A stretch of DNA of 64,000 nt from Porphyridium purpureum. Lineage: Eukaryota; Rhodophyta; Bangiophyceae; Porphyridiales; Porphyridiaceae. Positions 38,100 through 47,735 of this stretch are shown piece after piece. The DNA is taken from positions 372,001 through 436,000 of the forward strand of contig VRMN01000002.1 of NCBI GenBank assembly GCA_008690995.1. Reading direction: 5' to 3'. The notes below the pieces were generated by a model. It made no database searches. It saw nothing but the letters and a program-made list of their open reading frames with translations, and was not told the DNA's origin. Each line of letters starts with the position of its first letter. The stretch's first letter is position 1. The translations under genes and the position numbers were made by a program.

Positions 38100-41000
38100 A
38101 TGGAGGAGGACGAAAGGGAGTTGGAGGTGCAAGCTCTGGAGGCGATCTTTGGCACAGACCTGAAACGGCTACCGAACGAGAGCGCGGACGGCGGCGGTGG
38201 CGGTGGTGGTGGCGGTGCTCATTCGCATCATCACAGGCACGCGCATGCGACACAGCATGGCGCAGGGAAAAGGTATACAGTGGTGTTTGAGCTCGTGGTG
38301 AACCCGGATTCTGAGCAGGAAGTGCAGAACCCCAGAAAGTTTCCTGAGGCACACCAGCAGAGCACACATGTGTCGCTCCTGCTTACCTTTCGCCTGCCCC
38401 CGGACTACCCGGCAAAGGCGCCCTGCAAGATTTCGGCATCTCGGAGACGGAATCCAAGTACAAACGCGTTCTTTGGCCCGACAGAAGCCAAAGTAGCCGA
38501 AATTCGACGCATGGCTGCGGACGAGGCGAAGAAATACGTCGGCGTCGGCGTGTGCGTGTATGATGTGGTCAACGTGGTCCGCGAGGAGCTCGTCAAGATC
38601 AATCGGCCCGAGCTCGACCTGCGCGAGGAAATGATTCAGCGCCAAGCTGAAATGCAGCGTCACGAGCAGCATCGTTTGCAGAAGAAACGAACGGTGCAGC
38701 AAGCGCAAGCCGAGCAGCATCTGAAGCGAGAGAAGCAGCGTGCCTCTGAAATGGAACGCATGCGCAAGCTGGAAGCGCTCCTGACCAACGCACGGAACGC
38801 GCGCAAGCGCGAGGTGAGCGAGAGACTTGCATCACTGCCGACTGCGCCCTCGCTCGGGCATTCTCAATCGCCTCCTGGATTTGGTCTGCAAGAGAAGCGC
38901 AAAGAAAATGACCATGACCCGCTGCAGGAGCTGAGCGCAGATGACCCCGCGCTGCTGCTACGCGTTCGTGCGGACAGCTTGAACAAGGCGCGGAAACCAG
39001 ATCGGCAAGCCAAGGTCGATGGTACCATACAAAGAGAGCCTTTGATCCAGGCAATGCAAAGGCAGAATGAGCGCGAGCTTAACGATAGTGAAGATGATCG
39101 CTTTAGTCTTCGCGAAGAGGACATTGTGTTTGATGAAGACCCTTCGAAAACGTCAAGAATGAGCTGGAGCAGTAGCAGCAGCGGCAGCAGCACCAGCACC
39201 AGCACCAGCAGAAGTAACAAAGGAACGAAACAAGGTATGAGCATCAGTCGGACGAGCGAGCACGAACGCGATAAAAGTGGTACAGACTCAGACGCCGACT
39301 GGTCCAGCGCTTCGTCGGATGACGACAAGGATACTACCATCGACAGTGACAACGTCTCCAGCGGCCGCAACGTTCAGCTCAAAGGAAGCGGGTCTGCATC
39401 CGCATTGACGCAGCCGAAACCGATTCTTCACAGCCATCTGCGTCACACTCGCGCAGGTTCTGGGAGTCGGAATTCTCTCCGGCGAAATGTGTCCAGCATT
39501 GCCACCGACGAGCAGGACGATGACGAGAAGGACGAGCTTGGCAGTATTACGTTCAGCGACCGTGAGTTCGACCAGTCGCGCACGTCGCGTCTTTCAACAT
39601 CTCTGAATGATGGCGATTTTCTGGACCACACCATGCTCAACTCGCTGGGTGCAGCAAACTTTGGAATTAGCATTGAGTCTCGCGCCAGGCAGGCTTTATT
39701 TTTCCGGCAGCTGTTACGTGCCGTGCTGAACATGCTTCGACTTGGTCCAGGCACCTTAAATCAGAATCAGAACCGACGCATTGGGGTTGTTGCTGAGGAA
39801 TCCGGGCTCGTGTCAAGTCCTACGAAGGTGGCAGCGGCGCTCGCGTCCATTCTGCCGCCAAACGTGCTTTCCACGAGTGATGTTGGAAAAATCTTTGATC
39901 CAGCCGATTCAACACGCTTCAGGAAGGAGTTTGCGCTAGAAATCAGTGCTGCGCATGCATCTGGGGGAAGTATTGCCAAGTTTTGGTCAGTCATGCTCGC
40001 TGGAGGCTCGTTGGATCACGGTGGCGGTGGTATTGGTCACGCCAATGCATCAGGTACCAGCCATGCTACAAGCAATCATCAAAACAACCGTCATGATCGC
40101 CGCTATCGCGACACTGTGTCGCGGGCGTTGCGGGCCGCTGCAAACCATAATGGTCGCCGCAAGAATTCCCACGAGTATAATCAGATGCGGCGCTCGGCGT
40201 CGCTGGCCACAAGTTTCCAAATTTCAAGCCGCTTTAAGGACGACTTTTTGGTTCTTCAAAAACTGGGCGCGGGCGGATTTGGGTCAGTGGTGAAGGCGCG
40301 CAATCGTCTTGATGGTCGCGTGTACGCGATTAAGCGCATTCCACTTACGGAAGCTGAACTTAATGACCGCACCATTCTACGTGAGGTCATGACGCTTGCT
40401 CGGCTGACGCATCCGAACATTGTGCGATACCATCAAGCCTGGCTGGAGCGCCTGGACGAAGCCGAGCTGGAGCACGACTTGAGCAATGATCACAGCACCC
40501 GGGGTTCGTCGTCCGATTTGACGGCACAGGCGCAAGCATCCCCCATCATCGCGAAGCTATTCATCCAGATGGAGTTTTGCACCAGTACGCTGCGCGAATT
40601 CATCGATACCGTAGACGATACGGGAATGGATCTGTGGTCTGTTTTCCGTCAAATTGTGGAAGGGCTTGATAATATCCATTCTCGCGGCATCGTTCACCGT
40701 GATCTGAAGCCAACCAACATCTTCTTTTCCGAGTCTGGCGCCATAAAGATTGGAGACTTTGGGCTGGCCTCCATTCGCTCGATGGAAGGTGAAGACGAAG
40801 GCGCAGACGAGCCTAGTAAGGAAGCTGCGTCCTTAGCGGACAAATCAGCTGCTGATCATGATCATCAAAAAGGGGAGGAGGTCAGACCGAGCAATGCGCC
40901 GGCGGAGGTAAAGGAAGATCGCTCTGGTGATGCGGAGCATCATGTGCCAAGCCATTCGCACGCAAAAGGAAAAGACCGATCCGGTGTGCTTCCGTGGTCA

Positions 41001-44000
41001 CAGCACGATCAGACGACGGACGTGGGCACATTTTACTACCGCGCACCTGAGATCGAAAGCATTGTGCTCCGCAGTGGAGCGGGTTGGGGCGAGAGAGAGG
41101 ATGGAACGGGTGTGAATGTTGCAACGCATGTGCTTGCCCCTGCCGCTTCTTCAGGCACCCGAAGAACCGCGCGATACTCGAACAAGGTGGACTTGTATAG
41201 CTTGGGCGTGATTGCATGGGAACTGTGGCATGGACCCTGCTCGACCGAACATGAGCGATATCAGCAGCTCATGACGCTCCGCGCAACAGCTCTTCCACCT
41301 GATGAATTATTTAGAGAGGCTCTCCCGCAGCAGACCCGTCTCATCAACGCCCTGATGAGTCCAGACCCCGAAAACCGCCCGTCAGCATCTGAGCTGCTGA
41401 CGTCAGACGTGTATATGCCGCCGCGCATCGAGGATGATTACTTTCGTGACATCATTCGGCAGCTTGCCCTCCCCGGAAACACCTTGCGCAAGAAGGTGCT
41501 CGAAGCGCTGTTCAGTAGCGGGATTGGCAGCGCTACCAACGTATCTCGCAGAATGCCAGCAGGTAGCTCGTACGGTGGGAGCGGTGTTTCAGCATTGTCA
41601 CTGGCATCCTCCGGTCAACTTCAGCCCGCGACACTGTCCATGAGCGACTTGCTCCCGCAGCGACCGCGCCTATTGTTTGGTTGCGTTCAAGACCGAAGCA
41701 TTTTTCAGCTGGGTGATCTCAAAGAGGCGTTGGTGGGCGTGTTTGTGTCCGTGGCTACGCAGTACGGCGCTCACGCCTTGAGCGCGCCGCTCGTCACTCC
41801 CGTGGAAAGCAGTGCTGCTTACGTGTCGACGTGTGATGGTCCAGATGAGGCTTCCGCCAGTGGGACAGGATCGAACGCATTAGAAGGCATCAGCGAGTAC
41901 AATGCAAACATACAGGTACCGTTTTTGACCGAAAGTGGCGAGGCGCTTTCACTTCGACGCGACTTTCGCAGTTACCTGGCGCGGATGGTGGCGGACGGCG
42001 TGGCCAGTCCAGTCAAGTGCTACCAAGTCGGGGACGCTTGGTTTCCCAGCATTCGTCCGTCTTCATTGCATCAGCATCATAATCAGCAGCAGGAGCCAGA
42101 GCGAGGCGTCGCTGCGGGAAAGCAAATTTACGCCCCATCGCAGTATGGGCAAGGCCGCGAAGTGGCACTGTCTTCCTCGCCGGATGTGACTGGATTCATG
42201 CTTGGTGTGCGCGGGGTTTTTGATCTAACGGAGAAGAGCGGCCGGGCCGGTGCTCCCACAGCTGACGTTGGGAGTACGCACCGCCCAAGCGGAGCAGTTT
42301 TCCGCGCCCATGCCACCGCGGACTTGGACTTTGTAGCGCCAAACCCTTGGGCACCGCACGCTGCCGAGGCGATCAAAGCTGCGCTTGACTTTTCGAGCTC
42401 GGTGCTGACCCTCCCGCATCTCTCTGCTGGGGCGGGTGTGGGTATGGGCATTGGCACCGGTTCAAGCTTTGGCATGAACGCGCGACCTCGCTTTAGCTTG
42501 AGGCTTGGGCACACCCGGATTACGCAGCAGGTGCTGCAGTTCTGTGGCCTGCCGGCACAGCTGCATGCACACATAGGAGGGATTTTGTCTCAGACACCCT
42601 TTTTTGGCTGGGCCGTCACGAAGCGAGCCCTACTTGAGTCGCAGCGCATCAGCAAATCATGCGTCGAGACGCTCGCGCCTTTTGCAGTGCTGCGTGGGAC
42701 GCCCAAAACGGTCATCAAGGGTCTGGTCAATCTGATGCAGCATGGTAAAGGTTCCCGCAGTGGCCATGGTAGCAGCGATGTCGTTGCCTCAGATGCACTG
42801 CCCGCTACCGCCGCTTACTTGCGTGAATCTTTGGAACCTGAACTTGAAGGTATCGAGAAAGGAATGCGTCGACCGGACACCAGCAAGCAAAGGGGGAACC
42901 GTGGCGGCGGAATGGCAGCGGCCACTGCGGCCGTGCAACGGTCGTCGAAGACAGATTCAAAAAAGATATCCCGCGCGCTTGCCGAACCGCTTGAAGAGCT
43001 GTGTGCGTGTTTATTGCTCCTCGAGGACATGAATGTGAGCACGGAAGACATAATTCTTGACGCAATAATGTGCCCGACAAGTTGCTCGAATTCAAGGCCA
43101 CCGCTTCCTAATGCCACCGCAAGCTCTTCACTTGCACTCGGATCAAGTGGCAGCGGCGGTAATGCAGCTGCTCTTTACGATCGTGATTCGAATCTTTACG
43201 TTGAGCGCATGAGATACCCGTCCGGCTCGTATACATTGGGCTCTTCGCAGACCTCGGAGGTTTCCGGGGCTCCAGGTAGCAGCGCAGGCGACTCATTTGT
43301 GCGATCCATGCACCCCGTTGATAGCGCGAGCGCATTCACGGCTTGGAGCGGATGCATCTTTGAGTTGGTCATGAAACTGGGAGGGAAGAGTGCTGCGGCC
43401 GCATCGACCTCGACGATAGCTTCAATTGCAGCGGCCTCATCGACGCCTGCCTCTGTCGTTTCCGGTCATGGCTTTGGGAGCGTGGCTGGAGAATGGTCTG
43501 TGGGTCCAATGCCCAATCTTGAAGATCAGGCGGGGTTTCGCGAGTATACAGAGCAGCGTTTGCAGACGCATCAGAAACATCATGGGCACAGTGCTGCATC
43601 GTTCCGCCCGGTGCTTCCGCCAATTGTCGAGGTCGTCGCGCGGGGCGGAAGCTGGAATCGCATGGTGCACGTGCAGCAGAACATGACGCAGGCGTCGCGG
43701 ACAAATTTAACGCAGAGGAATGAGTGCGACACGTATGGTGTCACATTTGACTTGGAAAAGTTGGTGTCGGTCATCAGTGTTGCTCATGCGCTCAGTGTCA
43801 GCCTCTCCGGTCTCGGAAACATGTCAGACGGGTTCGGACTGACACAGAGCACTGGGTCCGTCTTTGTGTACGGACAGAGTCGTGCGGCTTCAGATGAAGG
43901 AGATATGAGCAAAGATCAGAGGTCAGTGCTTGGACTGGTAGCCGAGCTCCGCGCGAACGGCGTACGCGCGGAGTACCTGTGCAAGAGCAATGCAACGGTG

Positions 44001-44165
44001 AGCGAGCAACTGGATGCGGCTGGACGCGTGGGCGCGATATGGCTTGTGGACGTCAGTGGTCAGCCACGTTTCCGTGTGAAGCCTTTGCACGGCCCCAGAA
44101 AGAGCGAGACGGAATTTGGCAGTCGCGATGAGCTGTTCCGCTTCCTTCTTCAAATGAGCAAGTGA
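38100..44165 (+). CDS. GCN2: GCN2-type eIF2-alpha kinase
   Basis: 2,021 aa from ATG 38100 (an upstream in-frame GTG at 38046 is less likely). It is predicted to sense uncharged tRNA and phosphorylate eIF2-alpha to slow translation in amino-acid starvation. Residues 1-165 form an RWD domain (EVQALEAIFGTD; LPPDYPAKAPCKI) that would bind GCN1. A charged, coiled-coil and Ser-rich linker (about 190-700) follows. The kinase spans about 713-1115, with Gly loop LGAGGFGSV, AIKRIPL Lys, VHRDLKPTNIFF and DFGLAS, and a roughly 90-residue acidic insert after DFG. A HisRS-like region (about 1185-1850; LTESGEALSLRRDFRSYLAR) and a C-terminal anticodon-binding-like domain follow. No pseudokinase is obvious before the kinase. 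It is convergent with the next gene, 59 bp between stops. Confidence 0.9.
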   Translation: MEEDERELEVQALEAIFGTDLKRLPNESADGGGGGGGGGAHSHHHRHAHATQHGAGKRYTVVFELVVNPDSEQEVQNPRKFPEAHQQSTHVSLLLTFRLPPDYPAKAPCKISASRRRNPSTNAFFGPTEAKVAEIRRMAADEAKKYVGVGVCVYDVVNVVREELVKINRPELDLREEMIQRQAEMQRHEQHRLQKKRTVQQAQAEQHLKREKQRASEMERMRKLEALLTNARNARKREVSERLASLPTAPSLGHSQSPPGFGLQEKRKENDHDPLQELSADDPALLLRVRADSLNKARKPDRQAKVDGTIQREPLIQAMQRQNERELNDSEDDRFSLREEDIVFDEDPSKTSRMSWSSSSSGSSTSTSTSRSNKGTKQGMSISRTSEHERDKSGTDSDADWSSASSDDDKDTTIDSDNVSSGRNVQLKGSGSASALTQPKPILHSHLRHTRAGSGSRNSLRRNVSSIATDEQDDDEKDELGSITFSDREFDQSRTSRLSTSLNDGDFLDHTMLNSLGAANFGISIESRARQALFFRQLLRAVLNMLRLGPGTLNQNQNRRIGVVAEESGLVSSPTKVAAALASILPPNVLSTSDVGKIFDPADSTRFRKEFALEISAAHASGGSIAKFWSVMLAGGSLDHGGGGIGHANASGTSHATSNHQNNRHDRRYRDTVSRALRAAANHNGRRKNSHEYNQMRRSASLATSFQISSRFKDDFLVLQKLGAGGFGSVVKARNRLDGRVYAIKRIPLTEAELNDRTILREVMTLARLTHPNIVRYHQAWLERLDEAELEHDLSNDHSTRGSSSDLTAQAQASPIIAKLFIQMEFCTSTLREFIDTVDDTGMDLWSVFRQIVEGLDNIHSRGIVHRDLKPTNIFFSESGAIKIGDFGLASIRSMEGEDEGADEPSKEAASLADKSAADHDHQKGEEVRPSNAPAEVKEDRSGDAEHHVPSHSHAKGKDRSGVLPWSQHDQTTDVGTFYYRAPEIESIVLRSGAGWGEREDGTGVNVATHVLAPAASSGTRRTARYSNKVDLYSLGVIAWELWHGPCSTEHERYQQLMTLRATALPPDELFREALPQQTRLINALMSPDPENRPSASELLTSDVYMPPRIEDDYFRDIIRQLALPGNTLRKKVLEALFSSGIGSATNVSRRMPAGSSYGGSGVSALSLASSGQLQPATLSMSDLLPQRPRLLFGCVQDRSIFQLGDLKEALVGVFVSVATQYGAHALSAPLVTPVESSAAYVSTCDGPDEASASGTGSNALEGISEYNANIQVPFLTESGEALSLRRDFRSYLARMVADGVASPVKCYQVGDAWFPSIRPSSLHQHHNQQQEPERGVAAGKQIYAPSQYGQGREVALSSSPDVTGFMLGVRGVFDLTEKSGRAGAPTADVGSTHRPSGAVFRAHATADLDFVAPNPWAPHAAEAIKAALDFSSSVLTLPHLSAGAGVGMGIGTGSSFGMNARPRFSLRLGHTRITQQVLQFCGLPAQLHAHIGGILSQTPFFGWAVTKRALLESQRISKSCVETLAPFAVLRGTPKTVIKGLVNLMQHGKGSRSGHGSSDVVASDALPATAAYLRESLEPELEGIEKGMRRPDTSKQRGNRGGGMAAATAAVQRSSKTDSKKISRALAEPLEELCACLLLLEDMNVSTEDIILDAIMCPTSCSNSRPPLPNATASSSLALGSSGSGGNAAALYDRDSNLYVERMRYPSGSYTLGSSQTSEVSGAPGSSAGDSFVRSMHPVDSASAFTAWSGCIFELVMKLGGKSAAAASTSTIASIAAASSTPASVVSGHGFGSVAGEWSVGPMPNLEDQAGFREYTEQRLQTHQKHHGHSAASFRPVLPPIVEVVARGGSWNRMVHVQQNMTQASRTNLTQRNECDTYGVTFDLEKLVSVISVAHALSVSLSGLGNMSDGFGLTQSTGSVFVYGQSRAASDEGDMSKDQRSVLGLVAELRANGVRAEYLCKSNATVSEQLDAAGRVGAIWLVDVSGQPRFRVKPLHGPRKSETEFGSRDELFRFLLQMSK

Positions 44166-44224
44166 GATGAATGCAAACACTTTGTTGTTTGCTTTGCTGC
44201 TCTATATTTACATAGGCAAAGCGT

Positions 44225-46831
44225 CTAAAGAGCACCCGAGAGCGTGTGTCTTAGTCTCCTGAGCACGCCCGGCTCGATAAATGGCGAATCCGAGCCGAGT
44301 TTGCCGGCCTCCAAATCGATTTCATCAAGGTCATCGAAGTCGTCTTCAATGGCGACCTCATACTCATGCATACCAATCGCAACAACCACTGCACCCATCA
44401 TCAGTACGTGTGCCACTATAATCACAGCCAAGCTGCCGGGACCGATCAAAATGGGAGCGCCCTTCAAAAAGGGCACAAAGTAGCCTACCACATAAGTGAC
44501 CGCACAAACCGCAAATGCGCCGCTGAATACCAGGGCCGGCCGCGTACGTGCCGTGCCTAGCTGCACCCCACCTTTAACGTTGAAGAAAAAGGTGCGCGTG
44601 CACGCAAGCGCGACGACAACTTGGCCGAGAATGACAGCGTGCAGCCCATACAGCGCGACATAGTGCAGCTCCGCCATATGCTGTAGCATATCCAGCTTTG
44701 CAAAGGCCCTGGCACCGGCGACCAACGTGCATGTCCACAAGTTCGCGCTGACAAAGGCAACCAAGATCTGCATGCTCATCTTGCGCGCCAGCAGCCGGAC
44801 ACATAAATGCGCAATCACCAGTATCTTCACAAACATCAACAAAATGGTGGCCCGCGCTACCATTGTTCCAACGCCGCTAGACCCGCCCACAAAGATGCTG
44901 GCGTCCATGACGTTGTTCAGCACGTCTTCGTGAGTGCTACGCATTGCATCCCATATGGTGGTGCTGACAGAGCTATCGGATGACTCGCTCACACCAGCCG
45001 TGCTCAGCCCCACAGATGATACCAACGAAGACAGATCAAACTGTTCCAGCGTGCGTCGCAGAGACGCGACCAACTGCTCCAACAACTTCTGAAGGTCAGC
45101 ATTTGGATCAGACTTGGCCTGCAGCTCGGCGGACAAGGCACTGACCTTCTCTGCCAGTTCCTTGCGCATCGCCTCTGCTGCAGCGGCCACGGCACGTGTC
45201 TTGGTGTTCATGTCTGCAAGGGCTCCGAGCGCTGTCTCTGTCTCGGCGAGCCGGCGGTTTGACTCTGCCAGCCGTGCTTCTAACTCTGCGAGCTTCGACG
45301 TGAGCGTTTCACGGTCCTTGTGCTCGTCTGCCATTGACTCGAGCGCAACTTGTGCCTGACGCACCTGCTGTGCGTTCGTCTCTTGTTCACTCTGACGCGC
45401 CGCCAGCTCACGGCGAGACTTTGAAACCTCTTGTTCGTGGTATTCATTAGCCAATCGCAGCGCAAGGGCACGTAACTCCTTGGCATGCCTGTTCAGCCCT
45501 TCGCCTTGCTGCGTCGAGACCTCGAGCGGGTCAGTGCTGAAAATCTTAACGATTGCAGCCTCCAGCTCATCTGTGACGCTCTGCAAGGGATGCGGCGCTG
45601 ATGCATCTGCATTGCCGTTCTCTACGCCTTGCACTGGCGTAATCTCTTGCCCGGCATCGTTGGATATATATCCTGCAGCGGATTCGACCTCATTCTTTTC
45701 ATGTGAAGTATGGCTGCGGGCGTTCATGGTGCCGGCAATATCCTCCGCCTCGACATTTTCTTTCACCGCCTTGTCAGCGGCCTCGACAACATTCTTTTCA
45801 TTGTCTGCCGGCTTGGCAAATTCCTTTCCTGCCGAGTTCTCCGCCGCGATAAGTTTCATCCCGCCTGCCAAACCAGCCGCGGATCGCGCAAACGGAATGG
45901 AAGCCGCTCGGAAGGCCTTCTTTACAGACCCGAGCAAGCCAGCGGCGTCCTGTCGCACGTCGGCAGCGGTGACAGCAATCGATGTGCGACGCGTCGCTCG
46001 TGAGACTGGCATTCCCAAAAGCGCGCCAATTGAAAGCTCGTTCGCCGGTTCCTCGCACAGGTGCTTGTGCTGTGCGGCTCGCGTCCAGAATTCGTTGACA
46101 GATACTTTAGCAGCCAAGCAAAATCCTGCCTTCTCCAGAATTTCATGGCATACATTGTGCTTCTTCGGGGCAGCTAACCCCTTCTGCAGACAGGACTTGG
46201 CCGAGTCCTCGATCATGACGACCGAAACGCTGGTCTTCTTAAAGTCCACAGTAGACAGCGCCATGCGCTCGGCATCCTCAACATCGATCACGAGCAGGTC
46301 GATTTTCTTAAGTTTGTGTTCCTGCAGTAGTGCGCTCGCAGGGACGCACTCAACCTGAATCTTCCCGTTGTCTTTGCCGACCGATGTTTTCTCGAGCGAG
46401 GAGCGCAACTTGTCCAGGTACATCGTAGGCTTCAAACCTGCTGGACAAACTGCGGCATGGACCGCCGTTGAGCGTGCACGCTTGCCCTTGCTCACCAGCG
46501 CGTCATATGCCACTTGATTTGCCTCTACTAGAAGACCGGTCCAGCCCATCGTGTCCTCGAAAAACTTGGTGTTGCTCTCTGCCACGCCATCATACGCTCC
46601 AATCTCAACAAAGGTCCCTTCCTTGCGGTCCGCGAAAAATAGCTTGTGCAGAATTTCATCGGTTTGCGGGGTCTCCATCCATGCACTGACCCCCTCGGCG
46701 GTCTTGACTCTGGCCTTGTGTGCCTTGCCGTAGTAGCGCACGGGCGCCTGCTCTGCGGTCGCAACTACAGCACTGTTTGCGGTGACGACCGCCAATGTCA
46801 GACAGCTTATAATCAACGCAAGTCTCGCCAT
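44225..46831 (-). CDS. Membrane-bound FkbM-type methyltransferase, paralogue A
   Basis: 868 aa from ATG 46831. Signal peptide at residues 1-25 (ARLALIISCLTLAVVTANS), then an FkbM-family SAM-dependent methyltransferase domain (about 50-280) with SAM motif FVEIGAYDGVAESNT near 74-88, GWTGLLVEA and IDLLVIDVEDAERM. A disordered stretch and a long coiled coil (about 424-600) follow. About five or six transmembrane helices lie between 644 and 834, with an acidic tail (EDDFDDLDEIDLE). The catalytic domain should be luminal or extracellular with cytosolic tail. In other organisms FkbM enzymes O-methylate sugars or small molecules. The related gene at 47736 has the same layout, diverging from a shared 0.9-kb region. 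Likely substrate is a secreted polysaccharide or glycoprotein; this is inference. Confidence 0.8.
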   Translation of the reverse strand: MARLALIISCLTLAVVTANSAVVATAEQAPVRYYGKAHKARVKTAEGVSAWMETPQTDEILHKLFFADRKEGTFVEIGAYDGVAESNTKFFEDTMGWTGLLVEANQVAYDALVSKGKRARSTAVHAAVCPAGLKPTMYLDKLRSSLEKTSVGKDNGKIQVECVPASALLQEHKLKKIDLLVIDVEDAERMALSTVDFKKTSVSVVMIEDSAKSCLQKGLAAPKKHNVCHEILEKAGFCLAAKVSVNEFWTRAAQHKHLCEEPANELSIGALLGMPVSRATRRTSIAVTAADVRQDAAGLLGSVKKAFRAASIPFARSAAGLAGGMKLIAAENSAGKEFAKPADNEKNVVEAADKAVKENVEAEDIAGTMNARSHTSHEKNEVESAAGYISNDAGQEITPVQGVENGNADASAPHPLQSVTDELEAAIVKIFSTDPLEVSTQQGEGLNRHAKELRALALRLANEYHEQEVSKSRRELAARQSEQETNAQQVRQAQVALESMADEHKDRETLTSKLAELEARLAESNRRLAETETALGALADMNTKTRAVAAAAEAMRKELAEKVSALSAELQAKSDPNADLQKLLEQLVASLRRTLEQFDLSSLVSSVGLSTAGVSESSDSSVSTTIWDAMRSTHEDVLNNVMDASIFVGGSSGVGTMVARATILLMFVKILVIAHLCVRLLARKMSMQILVAFVSANLWTCTLVAGARAFAKLDMLQHMAELHYVALYGLHAVILGQVVVALACTRTFFFNVKGGVQLGTARTRPALVFSGAFAVCAVTYVVGYFVPFLKGAPILIGPGSLAVIIVAHVLMMGAVVVAIGMHEYEVAIEDDFDDLDEIDLEAGKLGSDSPFIEPGVLRRLRHTLSGAL

Positions 46832-47735
46832 TTTTGCTGCGTTGCCTTCACATACAAGCACGTCCTCGCTCTGTTCAATCTACTCTCAGACCCAGTGCGA
46901 CACACGCGTCTCTCAACGTGATGTGCACAACTCTACACCTGCCGAGACGTCGGAACAACAACCTTGCAGCTGTACAAAGAACTTGTAAGTTCAAAGCCGC
47001 CCTTTTTGCCCTTCTTGCAAATATTCAGCGACATACTGCAAGGCCAGGCATCGCACCGACGCATCCACGCGCCCTTTTTATGCGCGGCGCCACGACGGCC
47101 ATCACGCCGAACCAACCATCTTTGCCGTGCCCACCATCTCCAGAGTCAACGCCATCATCACGCGCAATGCCGTGCCCATCGCCATTGCGCGTGTTCGTCG
47201 CACCTGTCGCATCCAGCGCGTCCGTCACGCGGTCTTGCCGCCCTTGTCTGCTTCTGGAGCTCAATTGTCACCACACCGCGTCACCCGATGTGGACGAATC
47301 ACTGTACACTACTAAAACATACGCCTCTTCAGTAGTGTACAGTTTCCCATTCAGATTCAAGTCCGCGCGTGTCGAATCTCAATGCGCGCATTGGAGCGCG
47401 TGGCGATTGCCATGTGTGCGCGTTGTGTGGGACAAGCGAGCGATGATGAGCTTGGAAGGCATCTCAGCGCCATACACTGTCGCGCGCGTGCGACCATGAA
47501 CTCGCAAGATGGATGCGAGCGGCCATTGTCGAAAACATTCGGTCGGACTTTGGTGTCAATGGCAGACAACGGCCCTGTGTAAAGATACGTAGACGCACGT
47601 CCTAGACAATCGCTAGTCCACATCAGCCACGCACTTGGTGTGAGGGTTTAAGGAAGAGTTCACGTGTGTGTGCGACGACGTCGGCGACAGTCGTGCGTGA
47701 GGTGACGTGAACACGACGACGCAAGCGCAGCAGCA
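46832..47735. promoter_or_regulatory. Divergent promoter region of the two FkbM genes
   Basis: 904 bp between the two starts, with no convincing gene. It contains a perfect inverted repeat with 13-bp arms (47301-47313 ACTGTACACTACT and 47331-47343) separated by 17 nt. No good TATA box was seen. It is pyrimidine- and CA-rich on the left half. Confidence 0.5.
47301..47343. repeat. 13-bp perfect inverted repeat in the divergent promoter
   Basis: Arms ACTGTACACTACT and AGTAGTGTACAGT with a 17-nt AC/T-rich loop. It lies 470 bp from the left gene start and 393 bp from the right one. It could be a dimeric regulator site or a transcript hairpin. Confidence 0.6.
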
